A stretch of 64,000 bases of DNA from NCBI GenBank assembly GCA_029433525.1, contig JAQTIF010000001.1:1550001-1614000 (forward strand), in the 5' to 3' direction. Below the pieces are notes generated by a model that was not told where the DNA came from, searched no databases, and saw nothing but the letters and a program-made list of their open reading frames with translations. Numbering within the stretch: position 1 is the first letter of the stretch; the number at the start of each line of letters is the position of its first letter. The DNA is from Enterobacteriaceae bacterium ESL0689. Lineage in GTDB: Bacteria > Pseudomonadota > Gammaproteobacteria > Enterobacterales > Enterobacteriaceae. Below are positions 8,528 to 17,463 of this stretch, piece by piece. Position numbers and translations under genes: made by a program.

Positions 8528-11500
8528 ATGATAAAGAAAAAACGAATCAGCACCTGGCTTATTGTTGCGATTATTCTTGTCGTGAGTGCTGGATTAATCT
8601 GGTTAAACAATCCGTTCGTCAGGCTTGCCGGGCAAGAGAAAAAAATGATGGCATCACTTATTGTGGTCGCTGTCTGCCTCGGGATTTTACTGTTTGACAC
8701 GCTGCTGGCGCAGTTATGGGAGTGGCTGGTTTCTTTACGTTTTATGCAGAGATTTAAAGCCCTGACAGGGATGCAACCAGAACAGCCTGAGGATGAACAG
8801 AATAACAACCGACATTCTGAGGTTGTTAAAGAAATCCGCCAGTCTCTTCGCACTATTTATCACCGCAACTGGGCCAGCAAAATTCGTATTCTGATCATCA
8901 CCGGCACAGTCAGCGATGTGGAACAACTCACTCCCGGCCTCACCAGCCAGCTCTGGCAGGAAGACCGGGGCACGCTGTTGCTGTGGGGCGGAGACCTTAA
9001 TACCCCAGCGGACAGTGCCTGGCTGACTGCGCTGCGTAAACTGCGCCGCCGTCCGCTGGATGGTCTGGTGTGGGTGACCTCGGCATTCGATCGGCTGTCA
9101 GTACTGGGTCTGGAGCAGCCATTACCGATACCGTCAGAAAGCACTATGCACTCTCTGTCTCATGCCATCCGCGCCCGGATGGAAATGCTTGGCTGTAAAC
9201 TTCCCCTGTATGTCTGGTCCCTGCATCTGCGCGCCGGTCAGCGGGAAGGTCGTATCGTGCAGGCGATAGGCTGCCTGTTGCCTGCCGGTTGTGGTGCTGA
9301 AGCGCTGGCAGATCAACTCTCCGCCCTGACGCCGGATCTGACTTCGCTGGTGTGCAACAGAGCTGTCATAATGCTAAACACCACTTTCTGCTGTCGCTTG
9401 CCGGGCAGCTGATTGATGAACCGGAGAGTGTAACCGCGCCCTTGTCGGTGATGCTCAATCCGTACCGCCCGCTGCCGCTGGCCGGTGTGATGTTCAGTCA
9501 GGCCTCTGCCAGTGACGAACCTGCGATGACGCATCACTGGAGCATGGATAGATGCTGGGATATTTTGCCTGAATCTGTTCGCATGCTTCCTGCCGGACTG
9601 CGTCCGCGCAAGCCGGGCATGCAATGGCGTGAAGTGTTTGCGCCAGTTGCTGCCCTGGCGATGGTGGGCTGGGCGGTGTGGATGGGCATCGCGTATGTCA
9701 CCAACCGCAACCAGATTAATGCTGCGCATGCTCAGGCCGAACTTGCCATCCGACAGAATCAACCGCTGGCGCAGCGTCTGCACGCGCTGTCTGAACTCCA
9801 GAAAACGCTGGCCCGTCTGCAATACCGCGCTGAGCATGGTGTGCCATGGTATCAGCAGGCCGGGCTGAGTCAGAATAATGCCCTGCTGGCAGCACTCTGG
9901 CCACACTATCAGGACAGCGCACTGCCGCTGTTGCGGGATGCTTCTGCAAACCATCTGCAAAAACAGATTAATGCCTTTAATGCACTGCCGCCTGACAGCC
10001 CGCTGCGTGAGCAGATGGCAAAAACCGCCTGGCAGCAGCTCAAGCTCTACCTGATGCTGGCCCGTCCGGAGCATATGGAAGCCGCCTGGTTCAGCGCTGC
10101 GCTGCTGCGCGACTGGCCAGAACGTGATGGTGTGAAAGACGGTGTCTGGCAGGGCCTGGCCCCGTCGCTGTTATCGTTTTATGGCGCACAACTGACCACA
10201 CATCCTGAGTGGAAACTGCATGCTGATGAAAACATGGTCAGCCAGGCGCGTTCCCTGCTGGTTCGCCTGATGGGTGTGCGTAACAGCGAATCATCCCTGT
10301 ACCAGAAAATGCTCTCTCAGGTGGCGCACCTGTATGTCGATATGCGGCTTGAAGACATGACCGGGGATACGGATGCCTCAAGGCTTTTCAGCTCTACGGA
10401 AACCGTACCGGGGATGTTTACCCGCCAGGCCTGGGAGCAGGCGGTGCAGCCCGCGATTGACAAAGTGGTGAAAGCCCGCCGGGACGAACTCGACTGGGTG
10501 CTGACTGACAGTAAGCATCAGGTGAATAAACAGGACGAGATCTCGCCAGAAGCGCTGAAAAAGCGCCTGACGGAGCGTTACTTTGCCGACTTCAGCGGGG
10601 CGTGGCTGGCGTTTCTCAACGACCTGCGCTGGAACCAGGCCGCCACACTGTCGGACGCGATTGACCAGTTGACCCTGATGGCCGATGTGCGCCAGTCACC
10701 GCTGGTGGCGCTGATGAACACCCTGAACGTGCAGGGGCGCACCGGGCAGACTGGCGAGGCGATTTCCGACTCCCTGGTGAAATCAGCCAAAAATCTGCTC
10801 GGTGGTGACAACAGGGATGCCATTGACCAGCGTGCTGGTGTACACGGCCCACTGGATGCGACCTTTGGTCCGGTACTGGCACTGATGGATAAAAGCAACA
10901 CCGGAGTACAGTCGCTGAGTTTGCAGTCATACCTGATCCGCGTGACCCAGGTGCGACTGCGCCTGCAACAGGTGACTAATGCCGCTGATCCGCAGGCAAT
11001 GACCCAGACCATCGCCCAGACCGTATTCCAGGGTAAAGCCGTTGACCTGACCGAAACCCGCGACTACGGCAGCCTGATTGCTGCCGGTCTGGGGCAGGAG
11101 TGGGGCGGATTTGGGCGCACGGTGTTTGTGAATCCGATGGAGCAGGCCTGGCAACAGGTACTGACCCCGGCAGCCGACAGCCTTAATGCCCAGTGGCAGC
11201 AGGCGGTGGTGGCCGAGTGGAACAGTGCCTTTGGTGGCCGTTATCCGTTCAATAACGCCAGCAGCGATGTTTCCCTGCCACTGCTGGCTAAATACCTTAA
11301 TGCGGATTCCGGACGTATCGCCCGGTTCCTGCAGACCCGCCTCAAAGGTGTGCTGCACAAAGAGGGCAACCACTGGGTGCCTGACAGCATCAACTCGCAG
11401 GGGCTCGCCTTTAACCCGGCATTCCTCAACGCCATTAACACCCTGAGTCGCATCTCGGATGTGGCCTTTACCGAAGGCAATGCCGGTCTGAACTTCGAAC

Positions 11501-11946
11501 TGCGCCCGGGCACCGCCAGTGGGGTGATGCAGACCGACATGATTATCGACAGCCAGAAGCTGACCTATGTGAACCAGATGCCAGTATGGAAGCGGTTCAC
11601 CTGGCCTGCGGATACTGACGCCCCGGGGGCCAGCCTGAGCTGGATTAGCACGCAGGACGGAACCCGTCAGTACGCCGATATTCCGGGTCGCTGGGGGCTT
11701 ATCCGCCTGCTCGATAAAGCCACCATCAGTGCCTATCCGGGCGTGGGCAGCAGTTACAGCCTGAGCTGGAAGGCACCGGATGGTCGTATGCTCAATTACA
11801 CCCTGCGTACCGAAGCTGGTGAGGGTCCGCTGGCGCTGCTGAAGCTGCGTAATTTCCGCCTGCCGGAAACCATCTTCAGCACGACCGGCGTGGTCGCGTC
11901 AGACATGTCCACCAGCGCGGCCAGTGATGCAGAGGAGGTCTACTGA
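8528..11946 (+). pseudogene. tssM: TssM (IcmF) membrane complex protein, interrupted by a frameshift
   Basis: The start is ATG 8528, with AAGGA at 8516-8520. The first part has two membrane segments (around residues 9-26 and 38-58). The frame breaks near 9347-9352, where CTGGTGTGC appears to lack one G compared with the CTGGGTGTGC needed to keep the frame. After that, the downstream frame continues to the stop at 11944-11946 with a third membrane segment (AMVGWAVWMGIAYV) and the large C-terminal IcmF periplasmic region (AQTVFQGKAVDLTETRDYGS, matching the intact copy). TssM links TssL and TssJ through the envelope. The intact paralogue at 47901-51320 gives the alignment that reveals the break. 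A sequencing error is possible; if real, the gene is dead unless the second part is translated from GTG 9352. Confidence 0.85.
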
Positions 11947-12122
11947 TGAGCACGCGCAATGCCTTACTCAGTGCCTGCCAGACAGAACAGGAACCATGAC
12001 TTGTCGTAACCCGTGAGCGTGTGGCGCAGTGGGACAGCTGGCTGCAACCGCTGTCCGGGTAATTGCCCGCTGGCGAAGACCCGGGCTATAACGATGACTT
12101 CCAGCAGATGCACGAGGAAGTA
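11946..12122 (+). pseudogene. tssA: TssA N-terminal remnant with two stop codons
   Basis: The ATG overlaps the stop codon of the preceding tssM (ATGA). The frame encodes about 59 codons that match the start of the intact TssA at 51321 (compare WDSWLQPLSG and DPGYNDDFQQMHEEV with WNNWLIPLSTG and DPTYEDDFQLMREEI). It is cut by TGA at 11997 and TAA near 12060. Similarity stops at about 12122, where integrase-derived sequence begins. It is a truncated ImpA-N/TssA gene, destroyed by island insertion and point mutation. Confidence 0.8.
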
Positions 12123-12176
12123 TTGCGACCCACGCGTTTTGAATCCTGCATTTTTCTTATTGGCTTTGGGGCGTTG

Positions 12177-12446
12177 CTATCGGGACTGGGGTTTTGCAAA
12201 GTCAAATGGGCTAACTGATTTATCTTTGTTGGCATCCAGGAAATCAGCCCACCATTGCAGCATCAGCCTGCACTCATCCAGAAATTCCGCTTTATGGATA
12301 TAGGCCGCACGTACGCCATTACGTTCCTGATGGCTCATTTGGCGTTCCACAGCGTCCCTGGACCATAATCCTGACTCAATCAGCGAGCTGCAGGCCATTG
12401 CCCTGAAGCCATGGCCACATACATCTACTTTCGTGTTGTAACCCAT
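12177..12446 (-). pseudogene. P4-type phage integrase, C-terminal fragment
   Basis: About 89 codons carrying the end of a tyrosine recombinase of the P4/CP4 class: HGFRAMACSSLIESG (the H-x-x-R box), then RDAVERQMSHQERNGVRAAY with the nucleophilic Tyr, then IHKAEFLDE. The N-terminal arm-binding and core domains are absent; sequence upstream of the fragment is unrelated. It lies beside a tRNA-Phe 3' core (12590-12610), the usual target of such integrases, so it marks one end of a decayed island. Confidence 0.85.
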
Positions 12447-12509
12447 TACCCTCAGTTGTACCCTCGCAAGGGACTTGATGTGGGTTGAAGTTGATTGAGT
12501 TGGGTGGAG

Positions 12510-12833
12510 TTAAGGGATTGTAGAAGTATTGGTTTTGACGGACTTAGAATGCAAAAACGGACCTCCGTGGAGGTCCGTTGATATGAATTTGGTGCCCGGA
12601 CTCGGAATCGTTTTTGGCTTATAATTACATTGATTATAATGGTTTTTATCGTATTTCATAAATAAAAAGGCCCCCATTAAGGCCCCCTCCTGCAAAACGA
12701 CAAAATTTGATGGTTGAACAGGAACTTTTACATCTATCTGAATGCTATTTGATGGCACGGTGTTCTTACCATTTACGGAATCGTAGTTAGCACCGCCAGT
12801 ACTTAAAAAGGGTAGCATAACAGGGCTCCTCAT
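12510..12833 (-). CDS. Hypothetical protein, possible phage remnant
   Basis: A minus-strand frame of 107 codons starting at 12833. The first 70 or so residues (for example STGGANYDSVNGKNT and DVKVPVQPSNFVVLQEG) have ordinary protein composition. The last part runs through the tRNA-Phe core and terminator hairpin and is unlikely to be original. It may be a phage gene whose 3' end was replaced during island formation. I do not recognise the family. Confidence 0.25.
   Translation of the reverse strand: MRSPVMLPFLSTGGANYDSVNGKNTVPSNSIQIDVKVPVQPSNFVVLQEGALMGAFLFMKYDKNHYNQCNYKPKTIPSPGTKFISTDLHGGPFLHSKSVKTNTSTIP
12557..12578 (-). terminator. Hairpin terminator beside tRNA-Phe core
   Basis: Stem ACGGACCTC / GAGGTCCGT around a 4-base loop. 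On the minus strand it is followed by a T run (TTTTTGC). It is placed 11 bases after the tRNA-Phe 3' sequence when read on the minus strand, as a tRNA gene terminator would be. It probably came along with the attachment site. Confidence 0.6.
12590..12610 (-). other. Attachment-site core equal to the 3' end of tRNA-Phe
   Basis: The minus strand reads CGATTCCGAGTCCGGGCACC plus A, which matches the T-arm, acceptor stem and CCA of enterobacterial tRNA-Phe. No 5' half of a tRNA precedes it, so this is not a tRNA gene but the duplicated core left by integration at pheU/pheV-type sites. The integrase fragment starts about 140 bases away. I found no second copy in the window. Confidence 0.8.
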
Positions 12834-13073
12834 TGTTTAGTGGATAACATTTCTGGGTAGGATTTGTGGACTACAGCAAGATAATCAGGAACTGCGTGCC
12901 GGTAACGAGTTTTCCGGTTGCTCCTGTATTTGTTTCAAGTGTTGCAGAATGTACTTTGGTATTCAGAATTGGTAATCCTTCCATATACAGCCGCGAGTAT
13001 ATTGGTATTATTGAATCAACATGCAGGTGATTCTACAGTCACAAGAATGTTGATATTGGTGGGCTTCAGTTAG
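12834..13073. other. Gene-poor junction segment
   Basis: No complete gene is seen. On the minus strand 12871-13032 is open and reads like the end of a protein (ending KLVTGTQFLIILL, then stop), 37 bases before the ATG of the frame at 12833. This suggests two adjacent phage-type genes of which only pieces remain. The plus-strand glycosyltransferase fragment begins abruptly after it. Confidence 0.3.
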
Positions 13074-13934
13074 ATAGACGAGCCTGATACCGACGGGACG
13101 TGGGATATTCTCAGTGCTATCACCGATGAGCGGTTGATTCTTATCCATCAGGAAAATCAGGGCGTGTATGCCGCACGTAACGCTGCGCTGGAAATGCACC
13201 GTGGTGAGTGGGTGGTGTTTCTGGACGCCGATGATCAGGTAGCCGACGGATTTTTGCAGGAACGATTGCACGCGGCTCATGAAGCTCAGGCCGATGTTGC
13301 CGTGTTCAATGGCTGGCGGGCCGACGGTACCGGTCACCAACTCGCCCCCGTACACCGCAAACAACCTTACGGTCAGACGCTCACCGGCCATGAGTGGATA
13401 CGCCATTGCGTGAAACAGCGCGAATGGCCGCACTACCTGTGGCTACAGCTCGCTCGTTCGGCGTATATCCGCAAGCATGACCTGCGATTCCAGGAAGGTA
13501 AAAGCCACAAAGATATTCTCTGGACAATCCACCTCGCAGCCGGAAACGGCCGGTTTTATTTCGCAGATCGCAGGGACTACACCTACATAAGCAATCCCGC
13601 ATCCATTACCCATCGTCAGGATTATTACGATATCCGCGCGGCCAGCTATATTGATGTGATCGCGGAGATTCTCGCTCTCAGTACGCAACAGCAACACAGT
13701 GCTACACGACGCGCCCTGGTCAGGCATGCTCTGGTAGAGTGCCGCCATTTTCTCGGACTCTACCGTCGCAGAGTCAGTAACCAGCAAGCGCTGCGTATCA
13801 GCTTTTACGCACGGATAACCTTTCGCCAGTTACTGCCCGGCATAAGCAGCCTGAGCGATGCTTTTTTCCTCCTGAAGCTGGCTCGTAAAATTTATTACTC
13901 TCCCGTTTCGTCAGGACAGCAACGATCGATATAA
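13074..13934 (+). pseudogene. Family 2 glycosyltransferase lacking its N-terminus
   Basis: The frame opens after a stop codon at 13071 and reads EPDTDGTWDIL, then NQGVYAARNAALE, then WVVFLDADDQV, the D-x-D signature of GT2 glycosyltransferases. The order resembles E. coli WaaH (YibD)-type enzymes that add sugars to lipopolysaccharide core. The first 30 or so residues with the V-S-V-I-I-P-x-Y-N nucleotide-binding strand are missing, and no good start codon or ribosome binding site is present. TTG 13134 would lose still more. The fragment is therefore probably inactive, cut by the rearrangement at the integrase end of the island. Confidence 0.7.
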
Positions 13935-13983
13935 ATCAAAGCGCCAGCCGTTGAGCTGTCGCGCTCAAAGTATAGTTTGCTGG

Positions 13984-14187
13984 CTAATCTGTCCTGGACT
14001 GTTGCAGAAGCTGAAGATGACGGAGATCGCGAACATCTTTGAGCGCCTGTTCAATCCAGGGCAACAGGGCTACTGAGTCGGTGTTATCTTCGTCGTTGTC
14101 GAAGATGATCTCCGTATCGCAATCGATATTGTCCCGCAGCCAGCCAATCAGAATGTTGAGAGCGGCTTCAGTGGTTAATTCTGGCAT
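13984..14187 (-). CDS. DUF957-family small protein
   Basis: A 67-residue acidic protein starting MPELTTEAALNILIGWL, with the DNIDC, IIFDNDEDNTDS and LPWIEQAL segments characteristic of DUF957 (the YeeW-related family). Such genes end the cbeA-cbtA operons of CP4-type cryptic prophages. It sits 29 bases after the DUF5983-like gene on the same strand. Function unknown. Confidence 0.75.
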   Translation of the reverse strand: MPELTTEAALNILIGWLRDNIDCDTEIIFDNDEDNTDSVALLPWIEQALKDVRDLRHLQLLQQSRTD

Positions 14188-14216
14188 TAGAACTCCATGT
14201 GGTGATTGAGGCTGGG

Positions 14217-14708
14217 TTACCAGTCAAAGGTAGCAACGCCGGGCAACACTTCGCCACAGGCATCAAGGTGAATAATGCCAGCGGAGTAACGGCGCATCAG
14301 CGTTACCACCAGGCGACGACAGGCTTTCGACAGGCCGAGACGTTTGAGGCGTAATACCGGAAACGACCACGCCCCCAGGTGGAGCAGATAGCCCGACCCG
14401 GTGTACAGAATCCACTCGTTGTCGCCAAAGTCTTCGTTCTGGTGTGAAAGGGAAAACAGCAGAGTGTTATCGGCTTCGGTGATATGCGCGGTACTGCACT
14501 GGATACCGTTAACGCGGGCTATGGGCGGAAGCGGATCTTCAACGACCAGCTTTCCTGGAGCATCAGCAACACGAAGTGAATAACCGTTGTCACAGACCAC
14601 ATTGATCAGGTCAGCCAGTTCAACCCCATCGATATCCACGACGATCCGGCCTATGTTGAGGGCCAGTACATTGATGCTATCGGCCTCCACGGTGAAGGAC
14701 AGCTTCAT
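14217..14708 (-). CDS. DUF5983-like protein linked to CbtA
   Basis: 163 residues starting MKLSFTVEADSINVLALNIG. Its start lies inside the end of the toxin gene cbtA (32-base overlap), so the two are co-translated. Proteins of this size and sequence regularly follow cbtA in enterobacterial islands. I place it in DUF5983 from recall, without certainty. It has no membrane segment and no motif that points to an enzyme. It may modulate the toxin-antitoxin pair; this is not shown by the sequence. Confidence 0.6.
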   Translation of the reverse strand: MKLSFTVEADSINVLALNIGRIVVDIDGVELADLINVVCDNGYSLRVADAPGKLVVEDPLPPIARVNGIQCSTAHITEADNTLLFSLSHQNEDFGDNEWILYTGSGYLLHLGAWSFPVLRLKRLGLSKACRRLVVTLMRRYSAGIIHLDACGEVLPGVATFDW

Positions 14709-15081
14709 TGAGTCGCCCGCTGTATTTGCCGGTAGTGATATCGGTCACTACTTTGTAATCGTTGCGGGTCATCAGCCCGGTGGCTTTGCGGGCGCGGAGA
14801 ATATCGATACTGGTGAGAAGTGGCGACTGGGTTTCTGTGTTAAAACCACTGCGATCGGTACGTACCAGATCGTACTTTTCCACGATAAAATTCACGGCGT
14901 CGCACAGTGAGATACCGGCTTCGATATGTTCCTTGATCACACCATCATTGCCGAAAGGCGTGTCGTTGAGCGTCAGGCCGTAGTGACGATCCAGCAGGTG
15001 GCTCAGAAGCCGTTGCCAGATCTCCACCGGTGACGGGCGTGGTGAGGTCTCCCCCGTTGAGGATAGTTGTTGAGTTTGCAT
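14677..15081 (-). CDS. cbtA: CbtA/YeeV-family cytoskeleton-binding toxin
   Basis: 134 residues from ATG 15081. The conserved block is very clear: SPVEIWQRLLSHLLDRHYG, then LNDTPFGND, then EAGISLCDAVNFIVEKY, then DILRARKATGLMTRNDY. These match CbtA (YeeV), YkfI and YpjF. In E. coli these toxins inhibit FtsZ and MreB polymerisation and so block division and shape maintenance. The upstream gene encodes the CbeA antitoxin, as in CP4-44 and CP4-57. The track-length frame could extend to 15126, but the extra residues (starting MLLIFVLTHQ) are not family-like. The C-terminal tail is longer than in YeeV. Confidence 0.9.
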   Translation of the reverse strand: MQTQQLSSTGETSPRPSPVEIWQRLLSHLLDRHYGLTLNDTPFGNDGVIKEHIEAGISLCDAVNFIVEKYDLVRTDRSGFNTETQSPLLTSIDILRARKATGLMTRNDYKVVTDITTGKYSGRLNEAVLHRGGR

Positions 15082-15132
15082 AGCTGGATCTCTTTGTTGA
15101 TGGGTTAAAACGAAGATAAGTAGCAAGAAGAT

Positions 15133-15510
15133 TTACGCGGTTGTTGCAGGTGTTGGGTAAAGCGCAATATAGACATAGCCGCAACTACCCAGGGTGTTGG
15201 CATCGCATGTCAGCCCTTTTGCGTAGAGCGTGACACCGTGCTGATGGCGGGGATTGAGTTCACCGGAAACCAGCATCAGTTCAAGCTGTTTAAGCAGCAG
15301 CGGAAATGTCTGGTCGAGATGGCGTAAATCCGCGTCACTAAAGGTGCCGGTGATACTGGCGCGGTCAGCCAGGTAATGCAGGTGGTTGTTCTCCTGCACC
15401 AGGCGGGCGCCAAAACAGGGCGTTATACTGCGTTTAAGCCCCCACCAGGGTTCAGGGATATCGTGGTTTAGTCCCGCAGACGGTAATAGTGCTCCGTCAT
15501 GGCGTCGCAT
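15133..15510 (-). CDS. cbeA: CbeA/YeeU-family antitoxin
   Basis: 125 residues containing the strongly conserved PWWGL, then ITPCFGARLVQENN, then LHYLADRA, then LELMLVSGELNPRHQH, then LTCDANTLGSCGYVYIALYPT. CbeA is the type IV antitoxin that stabilises FtsZ and MreB bundles and so counters CbtA without binding it. The family N-terminus just before PWWGL is variable. Here the start codon lies 43 bases inside the end of the antirestriction gene, with no clear ribosome binding site. In CP4-type islands a RadC-like gene and a YeeT-like gene normally separate the two, so a deletion has probably joined them. Confidence 0.88.
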   Translation of the reverse strand: MRRHDGALLPSAGLNHDIPEPWWGLKRSITPCFGARLVQENNHLHYLADRASITGTFSDADLRHLDQTFPLLLKQLELMLVSGELNPRHQHGVTLYAKGLTCDANTLGSCGYVYIALYPTPATTA

Positions 15511-15899
15511 TCGGTGCGCATGGCGTGGTGGCTGTAAGTCATCAGACAGACGGCTATTCCGGCGGCCTCACTGCTGAGTTCGCCACCGTTGCCATTCATG
15601 GTGTTGAACAGTGACCATTTATCATCGGCTTCCTCATTTGCTTCCGGGGCCATAAATGCGCCGCCGTTGCTCAGCGTATAAAAATTCCAGATGCCGCCGC
15701 TGTAGTCCGCGCAGAAGCGGTCCATCCAGGCAAAGACGGTGGGTTCAAGGATTATCCACTGCGGTATGTTGCCGAAGTGCTGTGGCCAGAAGCCAACACG
15801 CTGTTCGTCCTGTACGAGGGTGGCGGTCAGTGTGGAGACTTCACTGGCAGATTTCTGGCGTAACAGGTTGTTATCGTTAAGGTTGATAATGTCGGTCAT
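15468..15899 (-). CDS. ArdB/KlcA-type antirestriction protein
   Basis: 143 residues from ATG 15899, preceded on the minus strand by AAGGAA at a good distance. Longer frames to 15926 or 16070 lack this. Recognisable family segments are RVGFWPQHFG, then PTVFAWMDRFCADYSGGIWNFYTLSNGG, broken here for length as WMDRFCADY and GGIWNFYTLSNGG, then SSEAAGIAVCLMTYSHHAM. These fit the antirestriction family of YfjX/YafX, KlcA and ArdB, which protect incoming DNA from type I restriction. The C-terminus overlaps the cbeA start. Confidence 0.87.
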   Translation of the reverse strand: MTDIINLNDNNLLRQKSASEVSTLTATLVQDEQRVGFWPQHFGNIPQWIILEPTVFAWMDRFCADYSGGIWNFYTLSNGGAFMAPEANEEADDKWSLFNTMNGNGGELSSEAAGIAVCLMTYSHHAMRTECDAMTEHYYRLRD

Positions 15900-15991
15900 G
15901 TCAGTTGTTCCTTTTGTAACGGTCATAAGCGCACTCCCGCTGAGCAGGAGCGTGTAAGTCGCTTGATTTTTTTGGTAACAGGCGCGCCGTT

Positions 15992-16252
15992 TTACCGGCT
16001 GGTGATATCTGCAGGTAGTGCGTTCAGGCGTAACTGTGGGCAGGATTGTGCATAGCCATCGGCATCGCACTGTGAGGGCCAGATGCCGTCAGCCACAGAC
16101 AATCGGCACAAGCTGAGTTCGCCAGGCCGGTAGCAGAGATTCCTGCACCAGGCACAGAGGTCATCGTCGGAGATGGAACGGCTGCTGGGCTGGTTTTGCA
16201 GGGAGACAGGCCAGATTTCTGCCTGGTGAGCATTAGCAGGAATGTGCTGCAT
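15992..16252 (-). CDS. Small Cys-rich island protein
   Basis: 86 residues starting MQHIPANAHQAEIWPV, with six Cys, including CAWCRNLC, which could bind a metal. The ATG overlaps the stop codon of the DUF932 gene (ATGA-type junction), and the antirestriction gene follows 92 bases later, so it belongs to the same operon. An alternative frame of similar length (16024-16233) starts inside and has poorer context. I do not recognise the family. Confidence 0.5.
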   Translation of the reverse strand: MQHIPANAHQAEIWPVSLQNQPSSRSISDDDLCAWCRNLCYRPGELSLCRLSVADGIWPSQCDADGYAQSCPQLRLNALPADITSR

Positions 16253-17070
16253 CAGCTCAGGGCCTGCTGCAGTTCTTCCGCCATCACCCAGAGCGCACGG
16301 TTGAGCTTAACGTCGCCATCAATCCCGTTTACTGCGCGGGTGTGAGTACGTTTACCCTTTGCGGTGCGTCCGCTCAGTCCGCCTTTCAGCAATGATTCCT
16401 GAATACGGTTATAAACGGTCCACAGGTCGTCCTGACGATCTTCATATCTGCGGGGTGTTAGTATCTGCGTGGCGGTGACCGGCTGGTGTTCTTCACCAAA
16501 GCGGTAGGTCAGTGCGGCGTTTGCCAGGGCGTGTTGTGCAGGTGGTGGTAACTGCAGCGACTGCATGGCATCGCGTTTCTCTTCCACCCGATCAAAGACG
16601 CCGAGTACTTCATACGCACCTTCAATCACTTTCCCGGCCACATCGCCACGATGCGGTACACGAATTTCACCGAACGACTGTCCGCAGACGAGCCCGTTGG
16701 TGCAGATGGCCCTGAACAGCCCCGGCAGCATCTGGTATGAACTGCTGCCATCGTGTGAGTTAAGCAAAATGATTTCGGGAACCTGCTGACCGGTTATCTG
16801 GCCGGTACGACGCAGGCGCAGCAGGTGTTTGGTGTGCTCCCGGCGGCCCGGGTCTCGAACGCGTGACTGGCAGGCGAAGAACGGTTCAAAGCCTTCGCGC
16901 TGAAGGTTTTCGAGCAGGGTAATGGTGGGTATATAAGCGTATTTTTCGCTCCTGGATCCGTGGCAATTTTCACTGAAGACGCTGGGAACGACCTGCATCA
17001 GTTCTTCACGGGTTAACGGACGATCGCGGCGGATCTGATTTGTTCGCCCAAAGTGGCTGGCTAAACGCAT
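16252..17070 (-). CDS. DUF932-family protein (YfjQ/YafZ-like)
   Basis: 272 residues starting MRLASHFGRTNQIRRDRPL. Family segments include EKYAYIPTITLLENLQREGF, then PEIILLNSHDGSSSYQMLPG, then GDVAGKVIEGAYEVL, as in YfjQ and YafZ of cryptic prophages CP4-57 and CP4-6 and related plasmid proteins. Function is unknown; members are common on mobile DNA next to antirestriction genes. A G/C-rich palindrome-like stretch (GCCCCTGCTCC...GAGGAGGCAGGGGC) lies about 35-70 bases upstream and may be regulatory or a terminator for the gene before it. Confidence 0.88.
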   Translation of the reverse strand: MRLASHFGRTNQIRRDRPLTREELMQVVPSVFSENCHGSRSEKYAYIPTITLLENLQREGFEPFFACQSRVRDPGRREHTKHLLRLRRTGQITGQQVPEIILLNSHDGSSSYQMLPGLFRAICTNGLVCGQSFGEIRVPHRGDVAGKVIEGAYEVLGVFDRVEEKRDAMQSLQLPPPAQHALANAALTYRFGEEHQPVTATQILTPRRYEDRQDDLWTVYNRIQESLLKGGLSGRTAKGKRTHTRAVNGIDGDVKLNRALWVMAEELQQALS

Positions 17071-17109
17071 AGTTAATTCCTTATGGTTGATTTAACGGCA
17101 TAAAAGCAA

Positions 17110-17138
17110 AAGCCCCTGCTCCGTGAGGAGGCAGGGGC
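17110..17138 (-). terminator. Probable terminator or attenuator hairpin
   Basis: AGCCCCTGCTCC pairs imperfectly with GAGGAGGCAGGGGC across a short loop; upstream on the plus strand is a run of A that reads as T residues on the minus strand (TGCTTTTGC). It lies between the small gene at 17167 and the DUF932 gene and could end or attenuate the upstream transcript. Confidence 0.5.
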
Positions 17139-17166
17139 GGTGTACATTATGGAAAACAGCTAAAAT

Positions 17167-17379
17167 TCAGAGAGGGTCGAGAAGCTGTAGTATCTGCGTC
17201 ATCAGTGCGGTTATCAGTGCGCTAACCAGAAGCGTCACGGCTTCCCTGGCGGCATCAATGCTGTCGTCATCGTAACCGGCCTGACGAAAGCGGATTTCAA
17301 TATATTGTCGGGCCTGATGCCCGCCACACCAGGTCAGTGCCTGACCCAGGGCGGTCACCAGCATTTTCAGAAAGGTCAT
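17167..17379 (-). CDS. Small hydrophobic island protein
   Basis: 70 residues from ATG 17379, chosen over 17427 because the minus strand carries a GGAG motif just upstream of it. The N-terminus (MTFLKMLVTALGQALTW) and C-terminus (AVTLLVSALITALMTQILQLL) are hydrophobic, the centre charged. It lies between exported-protein genes and the DUF932 gene in a CP4-57-like order. I do not recognise a function. Confidence 0.45.
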   Translation of the reverse strand: MTFLKMLVTALGQALTWCGGHQARQYIEIRFRQAGYDDDSIDAAREAVTLLVSALITALMTQILQLLDPL

Positions 17380-17463
17380 AGGATTGGCTCCGGACTGCGC
17401 AGAGGCAGCCCGTGGGTGATGTGACATTTTTTAACAGGTGATTTTAAATCAGAGCTGGAAGGC

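Noticed and set aside
12590..12610. Possible complete tRNA-Phe gene
   Set aside because: Only the 3' 21 bases are present; the upstream sequence cannot form the acceptor, D-arm or anticodon arm.
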